Shown here piece by piece: positions 7,715 to 15,552 of a stretch of 64,000 nucleotides of DNA; position 1 is the stretch's first letter; every line of letters starts with the position of its first letter. Source of the DNA: Candidatus Peregrinibacteria bacterium HGW-Peregrinibacteria-1 (GTDB lineage: Bacteria > Patescibacteriota > Gracilibacteria > UBA1369 > LOWO2-01-FULL-3); assembly GCA_002839505.1 (NCBI GenBank), contig PGYE01000001.1, positions 895,995-959,994 of the forward strand, given 5' to 3'. A program made the translations under genes and the position numbers. A model generated the notes under the pieces. The model was not told where the DNA came from. It did not search any database and saw only the letters and a program-made list of their open reading frames with translations.

Positions 7715-8948
7715 GATCTAACCACACCAGGAAAGCCTCCACCAAAGTAAACCCTCCCAGCACCGCCAATTTTTCATGTTCGCCAACAATCCTCTCAAGT
7801 GCATCACCACTCAAATCAACAACCTCCACCTCCAACCCTATATCTTTAGCGATATCACTCATCACCACCGGATCAAGCCCTCTATTAAAATCCGATTGGG
7901 TCACATAAATTTTCCTAAAATGCCCGGAAAGAATCTCAATAATCTCCTTTGCCTTCTTATCCTGCATCAAACTCAACAACACCGCGTTCTCTTCACTCCC
8001 GAATTTTGACACAAATGCTCGAACAAAATTATCGATACTCGCAGGGGTATGCGCCACATCACAAACAATTTTCGTACCCGCATATTCACGCACATCAAAC
8101 CTTCCTGGCAAAGAAAATTCTGATAAAACCTTTTTAAACAACTCCATCTTTACCTCCCCCAGCAGAACATTAAGCACCACAAACACCGTAAACGCGTTAT
8201 CCTCATCCGACGCAGTATCAAAAACCAAGCCCAATTCATCAAACTCATTCCTGTCCTCCTTCCATACCGGCCTGAAATCCGCCTCTCCCCCAATCAAATC
8301 TTCGACAACACCTCGCCCCTCCAACGACTGCTTACCAACAACAAAAGGGCGACCCCGTCTCCTAATTTCGATCTTTTCTCCAGCAATCTCCCTCAATGAA
8401 TTACCCAAAACATGCGTATGCTCCAACTCCAAAAAGGTCAACACCGCAATATCCGAATCAATTATATTTGTCGTATCAAATCTGCCACCCAGTCCGACCT
8501 CTACCACCACATATTCACACTCCCTATCAACAAACGCCTTCAATGCTATTACCCAAGTATACTCAAAATAACTCAACCTCAGATCCTTCACCACTTGATC
8601 CTCCTCAACCAATCTCTCAATATCTGCCACATAATTTATCAAATCTCTTTCCGAAATAAACTCATCACCAATCCTAATACGCTCACAGATGCTCAGTAAA
8701 TGAGGCGATGTAAACACCCCCACCGCCAAACCGCTTGCTACTAAATAATCAGCGGTCAAATTCGTCACATATCCCTTCCCCTTTGATCCCGCAACATGAA
8801 TAAACTTAAGTTTACTAAAATCAACACCCCACATTTTCAAAAAAATCTTTATTCGATCGAGATTAAAATTGTGATCATTTTTGTAGGTGCCGGTTTTCTT
8901 GAAAGAATCGTACTTTTCCAGAAATTCAAGAGCTGCTTTTAAATCCAT
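7698..8948 (-). CDS. folC: Folylpolyglutamate synthase / dihydrofolate synthase
   Basis: A Mur-ligase-family ATP-dependent enzyme that adds glutamate to folates (or to dihydropteroate). The 416-residue protein shows the P-loop HVAGSKGKGYV near residue 50, the FTSPHLLSICERI block, VEVGLGGRFDTTN, and the C-terminal CDVAHTPAS corresponding to the usual DGAHNP. These identify FolC. Along with the formimidoyltransferase at 28024 and the purine genes it indicates active one-carbon metabolism. It is divergent from ftsQ across a 44-bp gap. Whether it has one or both activities cannot be read from sequence. Confidence 0.93.
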   Translation of the reverse strand: MDLKAALEFLEKYDSFKKTGTYKNDHNFNLDRIKIFLKMWGVDFSKLKFIHVAGSKGKGYVTNLTADYLVASGLAVGVFTSPHLLSICERIRIGDEFISERDLINYVADIERLVEEDQVVKDLRLSYFEYTWVIALKAFVDRECEYVVVEVGLGGRFDTTNIIDSDIAVLTFLELEHTHVLGNSLREIAGEKIEIRRRGRPFVVGKQSLEGRGVVEDLIGGEADFRPVWKEDRNEFDELGLVFDTASDEDNAFTVFVVLNVLLGEVKMELFKKVLSEFSLPGRFDVREYAGTKIVCDVAHTPASIDNFVRAFVSKFGSEENAVLLSLMQDKKAKEIIEILSGHFRKIYVTQSDFNRGLDPVVMSDIAKDIGLEVEVVDLSGDALERIVGEHEKLAVLGGFTLVEAFLVWLDQKKRP

Positions 8949-8992
8949 AGAAAGTTATATATTATGCAAACATTCTACTTTCAACCTGGATA

Positions 8993-9874
8993 ATGTTCAA
9001 AAGAAAACGAAAAGCAAAAAAATACATCACATGGGAACGCCCCAGCCCGACATACACGCACCGTCGTGTCCGCAAAAAATTCCTTCAAATCCGCAAAAAC
9101 AAGATCACCAACCCCTCCAAGCCGAAAAGAAAAATCAACCCCCTCCTTTCAAAACTGCTAACCGGCGGGGTATTAGCTCTAGTTATTGGCTTTTTGCTCT
9201 TCTCAGATCTCTTGAAGATCAACAACTTAAAGTTTGAGGACTATAACTTCGAGAAACAAACTATAAACCTTCAAATCGAGAACATTCTCAACGAAGCAAA
9301 AGGAGAACATATCATGTTTTTCAATACCGAGATTGCCACAGAAAACATTCTCGACAAAATCAGCTCAATCGAATCCATCAGCGTCAAAAAAAGATTCCCA
9401 AACACTCTACTTATTAGCTATCAAGAATTCCCCCTCGTCGCCAACATCAGAAATGAATCCCCACAAGGTAAAAAAAGCTACATTATTAACACCACCGGCT
9501 ACGCCATCAAACAAAATCTCGAACAACCCGACCTCCCATACATCATCATAATCACAGCTGAACCCCTAAATATTGACATACCACTTATCAACGCCGACCA
9601 AATAACATATATTATTGAAGCCAAAGCAAACTTTGAAGACAAATTCGGAATGAAAATCATTGAAACCAAATACTTAAAATCCGCCCGCGAACTCCACCTA
9701 ATTACCGAAAAAGACTTCACTATCTGGCTCGACATTCAACACCCACATGAAGATCAATATCGAAAACTTAAAAAAGCTCTAGTAAAACTGGACATTTACA
9801 ACACTCCGTTAGAATATATAGACCTCAGAATTGCTGGAGAAAACGGTGACAAAATAATTTATAAAGCTAAATAA
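8993..9874 (+). CDS. ftsQ: FtsQ/DivIB-like cell division protein
   Basis: 293 residues: a very basic cytoplasmic tail (about residues 1-55), one membrane segment (GGVLALVIGFLLFSDLL), then a POTRA-type domain (INNLKFEDYNF ... NTEIATENILDKISSIESISVKKRFPN) and a FtsQ-like beta domain to the end. The phrase V-K-K-R-F-P-N-T-L is typical of the POTRA strand in FtsQ. It is followed 2 nt later by sbp, the same order as in many Gram-positives where divIB/ftsQ and sbp precede ftsA-ftsZ. ftsA and ftsZ are not found here. The ATG at 8993 has a TATATT -10 about 30 nt upstream (8958-8963). Confidence 0.85.
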   Translation: MFKRKRKAKKYITWERPSPTYTHRRVRKKFLQIRKNKITNPSKPKRKINPLLSKLLTGGVLALVIGFLLFSDLLKINNLKFEDYNFEKQTINLQIENILNEAKGEHIMFFNTEIATENILDKISSIESISVKKRFPNTLLISYQEFPLVANIRNESPQGKKSYIINTTGYAIKQNLEQPDLPYIIIITAEPLNIDIPLINADQITYIIEAKANFEDKFGMKIIETKYLKSARELHLITEKDFTIWLDIQHPHEDQYRKLKKALVKLDIYNTPLEYIDLRIAGENGDKIIYKAK

Positions 9875-9876
9875 CA

Positions 9877-10251
9877 ATGGTCTGGATCATAATCGGAATC
9901 AGCATAGGAGTAATAATTGGCAGCAACACGGCCTTTACATTCCCGCAAGTCTACATCCAATACAGCGCCGTCGTCATCATTGCCATCATAGATTTTTTAA
10001 CCAGCACCCTCAAAGCTGAAATCAAAAAAATCCCCCACAGCCCCAGCATCCTGTTCACAAACCTTGCTTACAATGTGTGTTTTGCCCTCCTGATCACCTA
10101 TGTCGGAAGCAAACTCGGGATAGACTTATACCTTGCAGTAGCCATATTCTTCATATTCCACATCTTCAACAACATCAACGAACTCCGGAAATATTTGTTC
10201 AAAAAGAACCAAAAAGACCACTCCAAAGAATCAATTTCAATCATCGATTAA
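9877..10251 (+). CDS. sbp: Small basic family membrane protein (DUF1290)
   Basis: 124 residues with three or four hydrophobic segments and a basic, polar tail. The N-terminus (GISIGVIIGSNTAF, then YSAVVIIAIIDFLTSTLKAEI) and the middle (NLAYNVCFALLITYVGSKLGIDLYLAVAIFF) match the pattern of the Sbp protein encoded between divIB and ftsA in Firmicutes. Function is poorly known but it is consistently linked to division genes. It starts 2 nt after ftsQ, so the pair is co-transcribed. A hairpin repeat begins 15 bp after its stop. Confidence 0.85.
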   Translation: MVWIIIGISIGVIIGSNTAFTFPQVYIQYSAVVIIAIIDFLTSTLKAEIKKIPHSPSILFTNLAYNVCFALLITYVGSKLGIDLYLAVAIFFIFHIFNNINELRKYLFKKNQKDHSKESISIID

Positions 10252-10265
10252 TTTTCGCCAAATCC

Positions 10266-10460
10266 TTATTTTGCGTCATTGCAATTAGGTCAAGTGATCA
10301 TGTATCACGAGACCTGGGCAAGGCGTACATGTTAGCCGCAGCCCACTTAATTGCTGAAAGCAAAATAAATATGGTGAAAATTACCTAAAGGCGAGATCTG
10401 AGGTGCAATTTCCCGCTGGGGAAATTGACACCGTCCCAAACAGAATAAGATTGCATCAAT
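10266..10460 (+). repeat. Hairpin repeat, locus A (short inner element plus right half-element)
   Basis: Inner element at 10266-10368: left end TTATTTTGC...GCAATTA (10266-10287) is complementary to right end TAATTGC...GCAAAATAA (10348-10368). It is followed by a right half-element (10369-10460) with GGCGAGATCTGAG and a hairpin at 10402-10432 (GGTGCAATTTCCC, loop GCTG, GGGAAATTGACACC), then an arm ending CAGAATAAGATTGCA that is complementary to the left arm at locus D (51856 onward). The stretch between sbp and the next gene holds nothing else I can identify except the promoter at its end. Confidence 0.8.
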
Positions 10461-10496
10461 TAACCAAAAGAGCATCTTTCACAAAACCAAAAAATC

Positions 10497-10505
10497 TGCT
10501 ATAAT
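10497..10505 (+). promoter_or_regulatory. Extended -10 promoter element
   Basis: TGCTATAAT, a perfect TATAAT with the TG-N extension. The -35 region is weak, as often seen with extended -10 promoters. The downstream leader to the ATG at 10535 is about 25 nt and very A-rich, without a Shine-Dalgarno. Confidence 0.6.
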
Positions 10506-10534
10506 TTTCAAGAAATAAAAAATAAACAAAAAAA

Positions 10535-11086
10535 ATGAGTAAAGCTTCCAAAATAGAAATCTTAAAAGATCTAATAAGCACAGCTGAAGCCAGTTTAAGC
10601 TCGGCCAAACAGATTCTTCTCGAAATCAGTGGAGGCAAATCATCCCCCGATTATGTTGCCATGGCTAAAACAGTCGATGACAACGAGGAAGGCGACAATA
10701 TTGTTGAAGGCGTTTTTGACGGCGAAAAAATGATCCACAAAGACGGTACCGAATATCCGGTTCCCGCCAACTACGCCAGCAAATCAAAACTGGTACCCGG
10801 CGACACCTTGAAACTTACAATCACCGAAAACGGAACCTTTCTATACAAACAAATAGGCCCCGCCGAACGCAAAAGAATTATTGGAACCCTCACCTTTGAA
10901 GATGGCCAATACAAAGTAATTGGCGAAGGCAAAACCTACAAAGTACTTCTGGCTTCCGTAACTTACTTTCGAGGTGAAATAGGCGATAAAGTCACACTTG
11001 TCGTGCCTGCAGACCACGACAGTGAATGGGGCGCAATAGAGAATGTTCTGCCACATGAAGCAAGCAGTACCATCAATCAATACTAA
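10535..11086 (+). CDS. Conserved protein of unknown function (183 aa)
   Basis: The first 35 residues form a helix (KIEILKDLISTAEASLSSAKQILLEI). After a short linker come two beta-rich parts: IVEGVFDGEKMIHKDGTEYPVPANYASKSKLVPGD, then TENGTFLYKQIGP, then RIIGTLTFEDGQYKVIGEGKTYKVLLASVTYFRGEIGDKVTLVVP. I recall similar proteins with the EGVFDG...YPVPANYASKSKLV...GD block recurring in Patescibacteria as hypotheticals. The GD-K-V-T-L-V-V-P end resembles an OB or small barrel fold. No signal peptide or membrane segment; cytosolic. It has its own extended -10 promoter and is 28 bp before the next gene. Confidence 0.75.
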   Translation: MSKASKIEILKDLISTAEASLSSAKQILLEISGGKSSPDYVAMAKTVDDNEEGDNIVEGVFDGEKMIHKDGTEYPVPANYASKSKLVPGDTLKLTITENGTFLYKQIGPAERKRIIGTLTFEDGQYKVIGEGKTYKVLLASVTYFRGEIGDKVTLVVPADHDSEWGAIENVLPHEASSTINQY

Positions 11087-11114
11087 AACATATATCACTT
11101 TACTTACATAAAAC

Positions 11115-11945
11115 ATGGCAGACGAAAATCAAGATCAACAAAATCAACCATTATCTCCAAATCCTTCACCATACCCAGCAAATCCACCCGTACAACCAGC
11201 ACCAACGGTACCAAGTGTTCCGCTCGTTGAAGTTGAAGCTGAACCTCCACAAAATCTAAACTCAGAACCCGCTGCAGGTTTAACACCGATTACGGAGGAT
11301 GCACCCGTTGTAGATTCCCCGCCACTTCCTGAAAACACCCCTCAAGACGATGTGAAAATTACATTTGATGAAAATACCGCCCCCGAAACCAATTTGCCTG
11401 AAACCAACATTCCTGAGACCACTATGCCAGAGGTACCATTGGAACAACTCGATCCTATATCAAATAGTACGAGTCCTCAGCCCTCAACACCAGAAACCCC
11501 ACTAGACGCCACTGAACCTCAACCCCTAACCCCAGACAATCTTGAAGACCAATTCCGTGCGGAATTCGCCATCGAGGATCAAGCACCAACCAAATTTTTC
11601 ACCACAAAAAAACTGATAATCTTGATAGTTGCAATTATTTTGATCGGTGGAATTACCGCAGCACTATTGATTTTAAAACCATTTTCCAAAGACTCCACCC
11701 CCTCTGACACAGCTCCGAACATAACTTCACCGTTTCAGGAGAATGAAAATAATAACAGCATAGTTACCCCTGAAGAAGAAATAAACAGCGAGCTCGAAAA
11801 CATACTGAACGACTCAATAAATACCGATCGTCCGTCAGAAGATCCCAACGACATCGACCCAAATGCTCCACCAAATCTCACCGGAGACACCGATGAACCG
11901 GAAGCTCCGGTCACACCAACAAATGGAGCCGGCCCACTGAGATAA
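11115..11945 (+). CDS. Pro/Glu-rich single-pass membrane protein of unknown function
   Basis: 276 residues: a long, disordered, Pro/Glu/Thr-rich N-terminal half with a short repeat (PETNLPETNIPETTMPE), a single hydrophobic segment near residue 170 (KLIILIVAIILIGGITAALLIL), and an acidic, Pro-rich tail. With no signal peptide, the first half is probably cytoplasmic and the tail external. No domain is recognised. The strong terminator directly downstream separates it from the pilT operon. Confidence 0.7.
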   Translation: MADENQDQQNQPLSPNPSPYPANPPVQPAPTVPSVPLVEVEAEPPQNLNSEPAAGLTPITEDAPVVDSPPLPENTPQDDVKITFDENTAPETNLPETNIPETTMPEVPLEQLDPISNSTSPQPSTPETPLDATEPQPLTPDNLEDQFRAEFAIEDQAPTKFFTTKKLIILIVAIILIGGITAALLILKPFSKDSTPSDTAPNITSPFQENENNNSIVTPEEEINSELENILNDSINTDRPSEDPNDIDPNAPPNLTGDTDEPEAPVTPTNGAGPLR

Positions 11946-11953
11946 ACTACCTG

Positions 11954-11979
11954 AAAGCCCCTTAATGGGGCTTTTTTTT
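11954..11979 (+). terminator. Intrinsic terminator
   Basis: AAAGCCCC (11954-11961) pairs with GGGGCTTT (11967-11974), with a short TTAAT loop, and is followed by a run of T to 11979. It lies 8 bp past the stop codon of the Pro/Glu-rich membrane protein gene. Confidence 0.9.
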
Positions 11980-11991
11980 GAAGCTAATTTG

Positions 11992-12000
11992 TGCTATAAT
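11992..12000 (+). promoter_or_regulatory. Extended -10 promoter of the pilT operon
   Basis: TGCTATAAT at 11992-12000, identical to the element at 10497. No clear -35 at the right distance. The leader to the pilT ATG at 12020 is about 12 nt. Confidence 0.65.
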
Positions 12001-12019
12001 AAGGGGATTAACACAAAAA

Positions 12020-13066
12020 ATGTATAAATTAGCAAAAATATTCCGCACCGCCGTAAAGTATCGTGCATCCGACATTTACATCTCCACTGGTGTAAAACCA
12101 ACTCTTCGCATAAACGGAGACCTTGTCTCCATAGGTGAACACCCCGAGCTTACCAAAAAAATGGCAGAAGAATATCTTTTGGAAATGTTAACCCCAAATC
12201 AAAAACAATTCTTCGAACAAAACCTCGATCTCGACTTTTCAGTTGAAATAGACACCATTGCCCGCTTTAGGGTCAACATGTTTGTTCAACGCAAAGGAAT
12301 TGGAGCCGTATTCCGCTTAATCCCAGAAAAAATACAATCCATTGATGAACTCGCCCTGCCAAACCAACTACGAAAAGCCATTCAGTTCAAAAATGGCCTT
12401 GTTGTCATCACCGGACCAACCGGATCAGGTAAAACGACTACTTTAGCCGCCATGGTTAACGAAATAAACAAACTACAAAGAAAACACATAATAACCATTG
12501 AAGACCCCATTGAATACACCCACCAAAACAACCAATCAATCGTCCAACAGCGTGAAGTCGGAACCCATACCAACTCCTTCAGCAAAGCCCTTCGCAGCGC
12601 ACTTCGTGAAGCTCCCGATGTAATTCTACTGGGGGAAATGCGTGACTACGAAACAATCAGACAAGCCATCACGGCCGCTGAAACTGGCCACTTGGTTATC
12701 GCCACTCTCCACACCCGAGGTTGTGCCAATTCCATCAATCGTATTATCGACTCTTTCCCAACCAATCAACAAAACCAAATACGATCACAGCTATCCGAAA
12801 GTCTCCGTGCTGTATTCTGGCAAAACTTGATAAAAACCCGCGATGGCAAAGGCCGAATTCCCGCAACCGAAATAATGTTCGTCAACAATGGTATTGCCAA
12901 CTTAATTCGTAAAAACTCCACTCATCAAATCAATTCCGTCATTGAAACCAGCAGCAAAGAAGGAATGCAGACAATGAAAAAATCGCTTGAAGACCTATAC
13001 AATGCCGGACTGATAACTCAAGAAGACACCTTGGCCAATATGCCTGTTGAATTTAGAACATCATGA
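12020..13066 (+). CDS. pilT: Type IV pilus retraction ATPase PilT
   Basis: Hexameric ATPase that powers pilus retraction. I start at the ATG at 12020 (MYKLAKIFRTAVKYRASDIYIS), just after an extended -10; the longer frame would begin inside the terminator. Signatures in order: the N-terminal ASDIYISTGVKP block, Walker A GPTGSGKTTTLAAM, EDPIEYTHQN (Asp box), VILLGEMRD (Walker B) and ATLHTRG (His box). Length 348 is normal for PilT. The assembly ATPase PilB and the remaining pilus genes are not adjacent; the pilNOC operon starts about 9.5 kb away on the other strand. It shares an ATGA overlap with the first VirB2-like gene, so retraction and those membrane proteins are translationally coupled. 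Confidence 0.93.
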   Translation: MYKLAKIFRTAVKYRASDIYISTGVKPTLRINGDLVSIGEHPELTKKMAEEYLLEMLTPNQKQFFEQNLDLDFSVEIDTIARFRVNMFVQRKGIGAVFRLIPEKIQSIDELALPNQLRKAIQFKNGLVVITGPTGSGKTTTLAAMVNEINKLQRKHIITIEDPIEYTHQNNQSIVQQREVGTHTNSFSKALRSALREAPDVILLGEMRDYETIRQAITAAETGHLVIATLHTRGCANSINRIIDSFPTNQQNQIRSQLSESLRAVFWQNLIKTRDGKGRIPATEIMFVNNGIANLIRKNSTHQINSVIETSSKEGMQTMKKSLEDLYNAGLITQEDTLANMPVEFRTS

Positions 13067-13599
13067 TTAAAAAACTAAAAATAATTATACTCGCCACCGC
13101 AGTGATTTGCTTTGGAATCAATTCCGCAATCACAGCATCAGCGAGCCAAACCGACCTCAGAAACTACCAATTCAACGGAAGTGAATTACTAAGAGTCGAT
13201 AGTGAGACTAAGATCGAAGAATATGGACGAAGTAAATCCGTATCCTCTGTCATCATGGAAATTATAAAATACGCCACCAGGGTAGTCGGAACAATAGCGG
13301 TAATAATTTTGATTATCGGAGGCTTAACCATGGTTATTGCCCAAGGCGATGAGAACACAATCTCCAAAGGAAAAGATATCGTCAAATATGCCGTCATCGG
13401 CCTCATCGTAACATTCCTTTCCTATGTAATTGTCACCTTCGTTCAATCTTTCGTCACAACAGAGGTGATCGACATCGGCACCGACAGAACTCCCTCCGAA
13501 TTCAACTCTACCACTCCTGAAGGAAAGGATTCTCCTACAAAGGAGGAGCCAATAGACCCACCCCCACTACCCGATTCCACATCTACTCCAAAGCCATAA
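13063..13599 (+). CDS. VirB2/TrbC-like small membrane protein 1
   Basis: 178 residues. Signal peptide (IIILATAVICFGINSAITASAS), a linker with charged residues, then two adjacent membrane segments separated by a short polar turn: TIAVIILIIGGLTMVIAQGDENTISKGKDIVKYAVIGLIVTFLSYVIVTFV in halves, and a Pro/Thr-rich tail. This signal-plus-two-helix layout is that of VirB2/TrbC pilin subunits. ATG at 13063 overlaps the pilT stop by 4 nt. No VirB4 or VirD4 ATPase is near. Whether it forms a pilus, a membrane scaffold, or something PilT-linked is unknown. Confidence 0.75.
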   Translation: MIKKLKIIILATAVICFGINSAITASASQTDLRNYQFNGSELLRVDSETKIEEYGRSKSVSSVIMEIIKYATRVVGTIAVIILIIGGLTMVIAQGDENTISKGKDIVKYAVIGLIVTFLSYVIVTFVQSFVTTEVIDIGTDRTPSEFNSTTPEGKDSPTKEEPIDPPPLPDSTSTPKP

Positions 13600-13614
13600 C
13601 ATAAAACGACCCCG

Positions 13615-14298
13615 ATGAAAAAATTTCTCTGCACCATCATCACTACGCTAATACTACTAAGCAACTTATCTCTTTTGACCTATGCTGCCGAGTCTGACTC
13701 CCCTCCCGCTGGAGAGGATACTATAATCGGCAATAAAGAAGACCAGGCCAAAGCTGCATTTCCATTTGCTGATGTCACAGACACACCGTGTATTACTCCA
13801 GAACAACAAAAGAGTTACATCTACACCATAAGCGAAGAGCCATTAATACCCTACCCAGAAGAAGCACAAGAGGGTACCACCGTCGACTTTCAACGCTTCA
13901 CCTGTTATCGCAACACCTATAGTGTTCCGAAAGATGGTGGAGGCCGAATCACCTACACCTTCCTCGGACGATCCTGCTCTCAAGGGGCTATACAAGCTGC
14001 TCAAGCTAATCCGCAATTCAGTTTTTCTTGTCAAGAAGTTGGCATCATGCTTTCAAAAGGCGGAACCAGTCTAATTGAAGGATACATCGCAACTATATTT
14101 CAATGGGCCGGAACAATCGTCGTCGTATTATCCGTTCTCGTCATCACTATCAGCGGTATCCAAGTATCCGCCGCCGGAAGTGACACCCAAGCAATTGATT
14201 CCGCCAAATCACGAATCGTAAAATCTATTGGAGGTATTGCAATTCTCTTCCTAGCCTGGATAATTCTCAAGACAGTCAATCCCAACTTTTTCACATAA
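13615..14298 (+). CDS. VirB2/TrbC-like membrane protein 2, with extra Cys-containing domain
   Basis: 227 residues, the longest of the five. Signal peptide (LCTIITTLILLSNLSLLTYAAES), then an extracytoplasmic insert of about 120 residues containing several Cys (CITPEQQ, FTCYRNTY, GRSCSQG, SFSCQEVG), which could form disulfides, then the paired helices (GTIVVVLSVLVITISGIQVSA and IGGIAILFLAWIILKTV) joined by a polar SDTQAIDSAKSRIVK turn. It is 15 nt after the previous gene. The Cys-rich insert is unique to this copy and may be the externally exposed specificity domain. Confidence 0.72.
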   Translation: MKKFLCTIITTLILLSNLSLLTYAAESDSPPAGEDTIIGNKEDQAKAAFPFADVTDTPCITPEQQKSYIYTISEEPLIPYPEEAQEGTTVDFQRFTCYRNTYSVPKDGGGRITYTFLGRSCSQGAIQAAQANPQFSFSCQEVGIMLSKGGTSLIEGYIATIFQWAGTIVVVLSVLVITISGIQVSAAGSDTQAIDSAKSRIVKSIGGIAILFLAWIILKTVNPNFFT

Positions 14299-14745
14299 AT
14301 GAAAACTATAATTGTAAAAATTAGTCTCATCCTCTGCTTGCTTGTCGCGCCCGCTAGCGCCTTTTATGCCGAAGCTGCCAGCAACTATCAGCATCCAACA
14401 ATCCCTCGTATCGACACATTACCAGGACAATATAGCGGAGTTGATGAAAACAATAGACCAGTACTAAGAGATAATCTCACAGAGCAGACCCTACCGCGTC
14501 TCGCAATCATCCTCACTGGACTTGCCGGCGCAATAACCCTACTAATGGTGGTCATAGCAGGTGTCAGATTTGCAACCAACTACGGAAATGACGAACAAAT
14601 TACCAGCGCTAAAAACCAACTGATCATTTCTCTTGTCGGATTTTTGATCGCCATTCTCGCCTACACCGCAGTTAGAATCGTCGTAAATATTAACTTCAAT
14701 GAAAACAACAGTTCCAACGCAATTCAAACCGAAACCTCGACATAA
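14299..14745 (+). CDS. VirB2/TrbC-like membrane protein 3
   Basis: 148 residues. Signal peptide (IVKISLILCLLVAPASAFYAEA), short linker, then two helices (LAIILTGLAGAITLLMVVIAG and LIISLVGFLIAILAYTAVRIVV) around the polar turn NYGNDEQITSAKNQ. The [ST]-A-K-x-x-[IL] motif in the turn is shared with copies 2 and 5. Starts directly after the TAA of the previous gene (TAAATG, zero spacing). Confidence 0.72.
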   Translation: MKTIIVKISLILCLLVAPASAFYAEAASNYQHPTIPRIDTLPGQYSGVDENNRPVLRDNLTEQTLPRLAIILTGLAGAITLLMVVIAGVRFATNYGNDEQITSAKNQLIISLVGFLIAILAYTAVRIVVNINFNENNSSNAIQTETST

Positions 14746-15156
14746 ATGAAAAAACTATTATCCACATTATTGGCTATGATCGCAGTCGCAAGCAGCAGCT
14801 TGATCGCCTCCACGGCATTCGCTGCAACAACCTGCGAATATGGAAATTACTATGATTACCAACAAGAAACTTGCGTATCCTATGTTCCAAGTTTCAACGG
14901 CGACAATATTGCCCTGCCCGATGTCTCCCTTGAAGGAGGAATCGGTGTCGCAATCCGAACAATATTTGGCTGGTCGATACTTATTGCCCTTGTAGCGATA
15001 GTCTACGCCGGAGTTCTGCTCCTTTTGGCTCGTGGAAACGAAGAAGAAGCCGCAAAAGCAAAAAAAACAATCACCTACCTGATTGTAGGCATGCTAATTA
15101 TGGCCGGAGCATATGGAATAGTAGCCGGAGTATCACAATTTAATTTTTTCAATTGA
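14746..15156 (+). CDS. VirB2/TrbC-like membrane protein 4
   Basis: 136 residues. Signal peptide (LLAMIAVASSSLIASTAFA), a short Cys pair (TTCEYGNYYDYQQETC), then helices IALVAIVYAGVLLLLARG and YLIVGMLIMAGAYGIVAGV around the turn NEEEAAKAKKTI. Again zero spacing to the previous gene, which implies strict stoichiometric co-translation. Confidence 0.72.
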   Translation: MKKLLSTLLAMIAVASSSLIASTAFAATTCEYGNYYDYQQETCVSYVPSFNGDNIALPDVSLEGGIGVAIRTIFGWSILIALVAIVYAGVLLLLARGNEEEAAKAKKTITYLIVGMLIMAGAYGIVAGVSQFNFFN

Positions 15157-15551
15157 TGATTAAAAAACACCTACCACACATATTAATAGTCCTTACCATC
15201 ACACTTTTTTTAGCATCCCTGCCGGCATTCGCCAGTGAGTTTAATATAAATCAATACTGCCCAATCAACAGTCCGTTTTGTGAAACAACAACAAACAGAG
15301 CCGACGCCGCCACCTCAACCATCAACCTCCTACAAATTCTTTCCCGAGGTCTATTATATTTTGCCGCCCCCGTAGCAGTGATCATTATTGTTATCGCTGG
15401 CCTAAAAATGAGCGCCACCAGTAGCACTCCCGAATCACTTGAAACCAGCAAAAAGACCCTCATATGGGCCCTCGCAGGTCTTGCCATCGTCATTCTATCC
15501 TACTCTATCGTTCGAATAGTTATCAGCTTCACCATAAAAGCCGCCGGATAA
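15156..15551 (+). CDS. VirB2/TrbC-like membrane protein 5
   Basis: 131 residues from the ATG at 15156, which overlaps the previous stop as TGATG; an in-frame TTG at 15153 is a less likely start. Signal peptide (ILIVLTITLFLASLPAFAS), a Cys pair (YCPINSPFC), then helices FAAPVAVIIIVIAGLKMSA and LIWALAGLAIVILSYSIVRIVI around the polar turn STPESLETSKKT. It is the last gene of the pilT operon and ends 1 bp before the convergent metG stop. Confidence 0.72.
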   Translation: MIKKHLPHILIVLTITLFLASLPAFASEFNINQYCPINSPFCETTTNRADAATSTINLLQILSRGLLYFAAPVAVIIIVIAGLKMSATSSTPESLETSKKTLIWALAGLAIVILSYSIVRIVISFTIKAAG

Positions 15552-15552
15552 A

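Noticed and set aside
13060-13070. Alternative genetic code with UGA as glycine (as in Gracilibacteria)
   Set aside because: TGA ends many genes at the right place, including ATGA overlaps at 13063 and 25938, so the standard bacterial code applies.
13063-15551. Complete conjugation or type IV secretion system
   Set aside because: Only VirB2-like small proteins are present; no VirB4, VirD4, VirB6 or relaxase can be found in the window.
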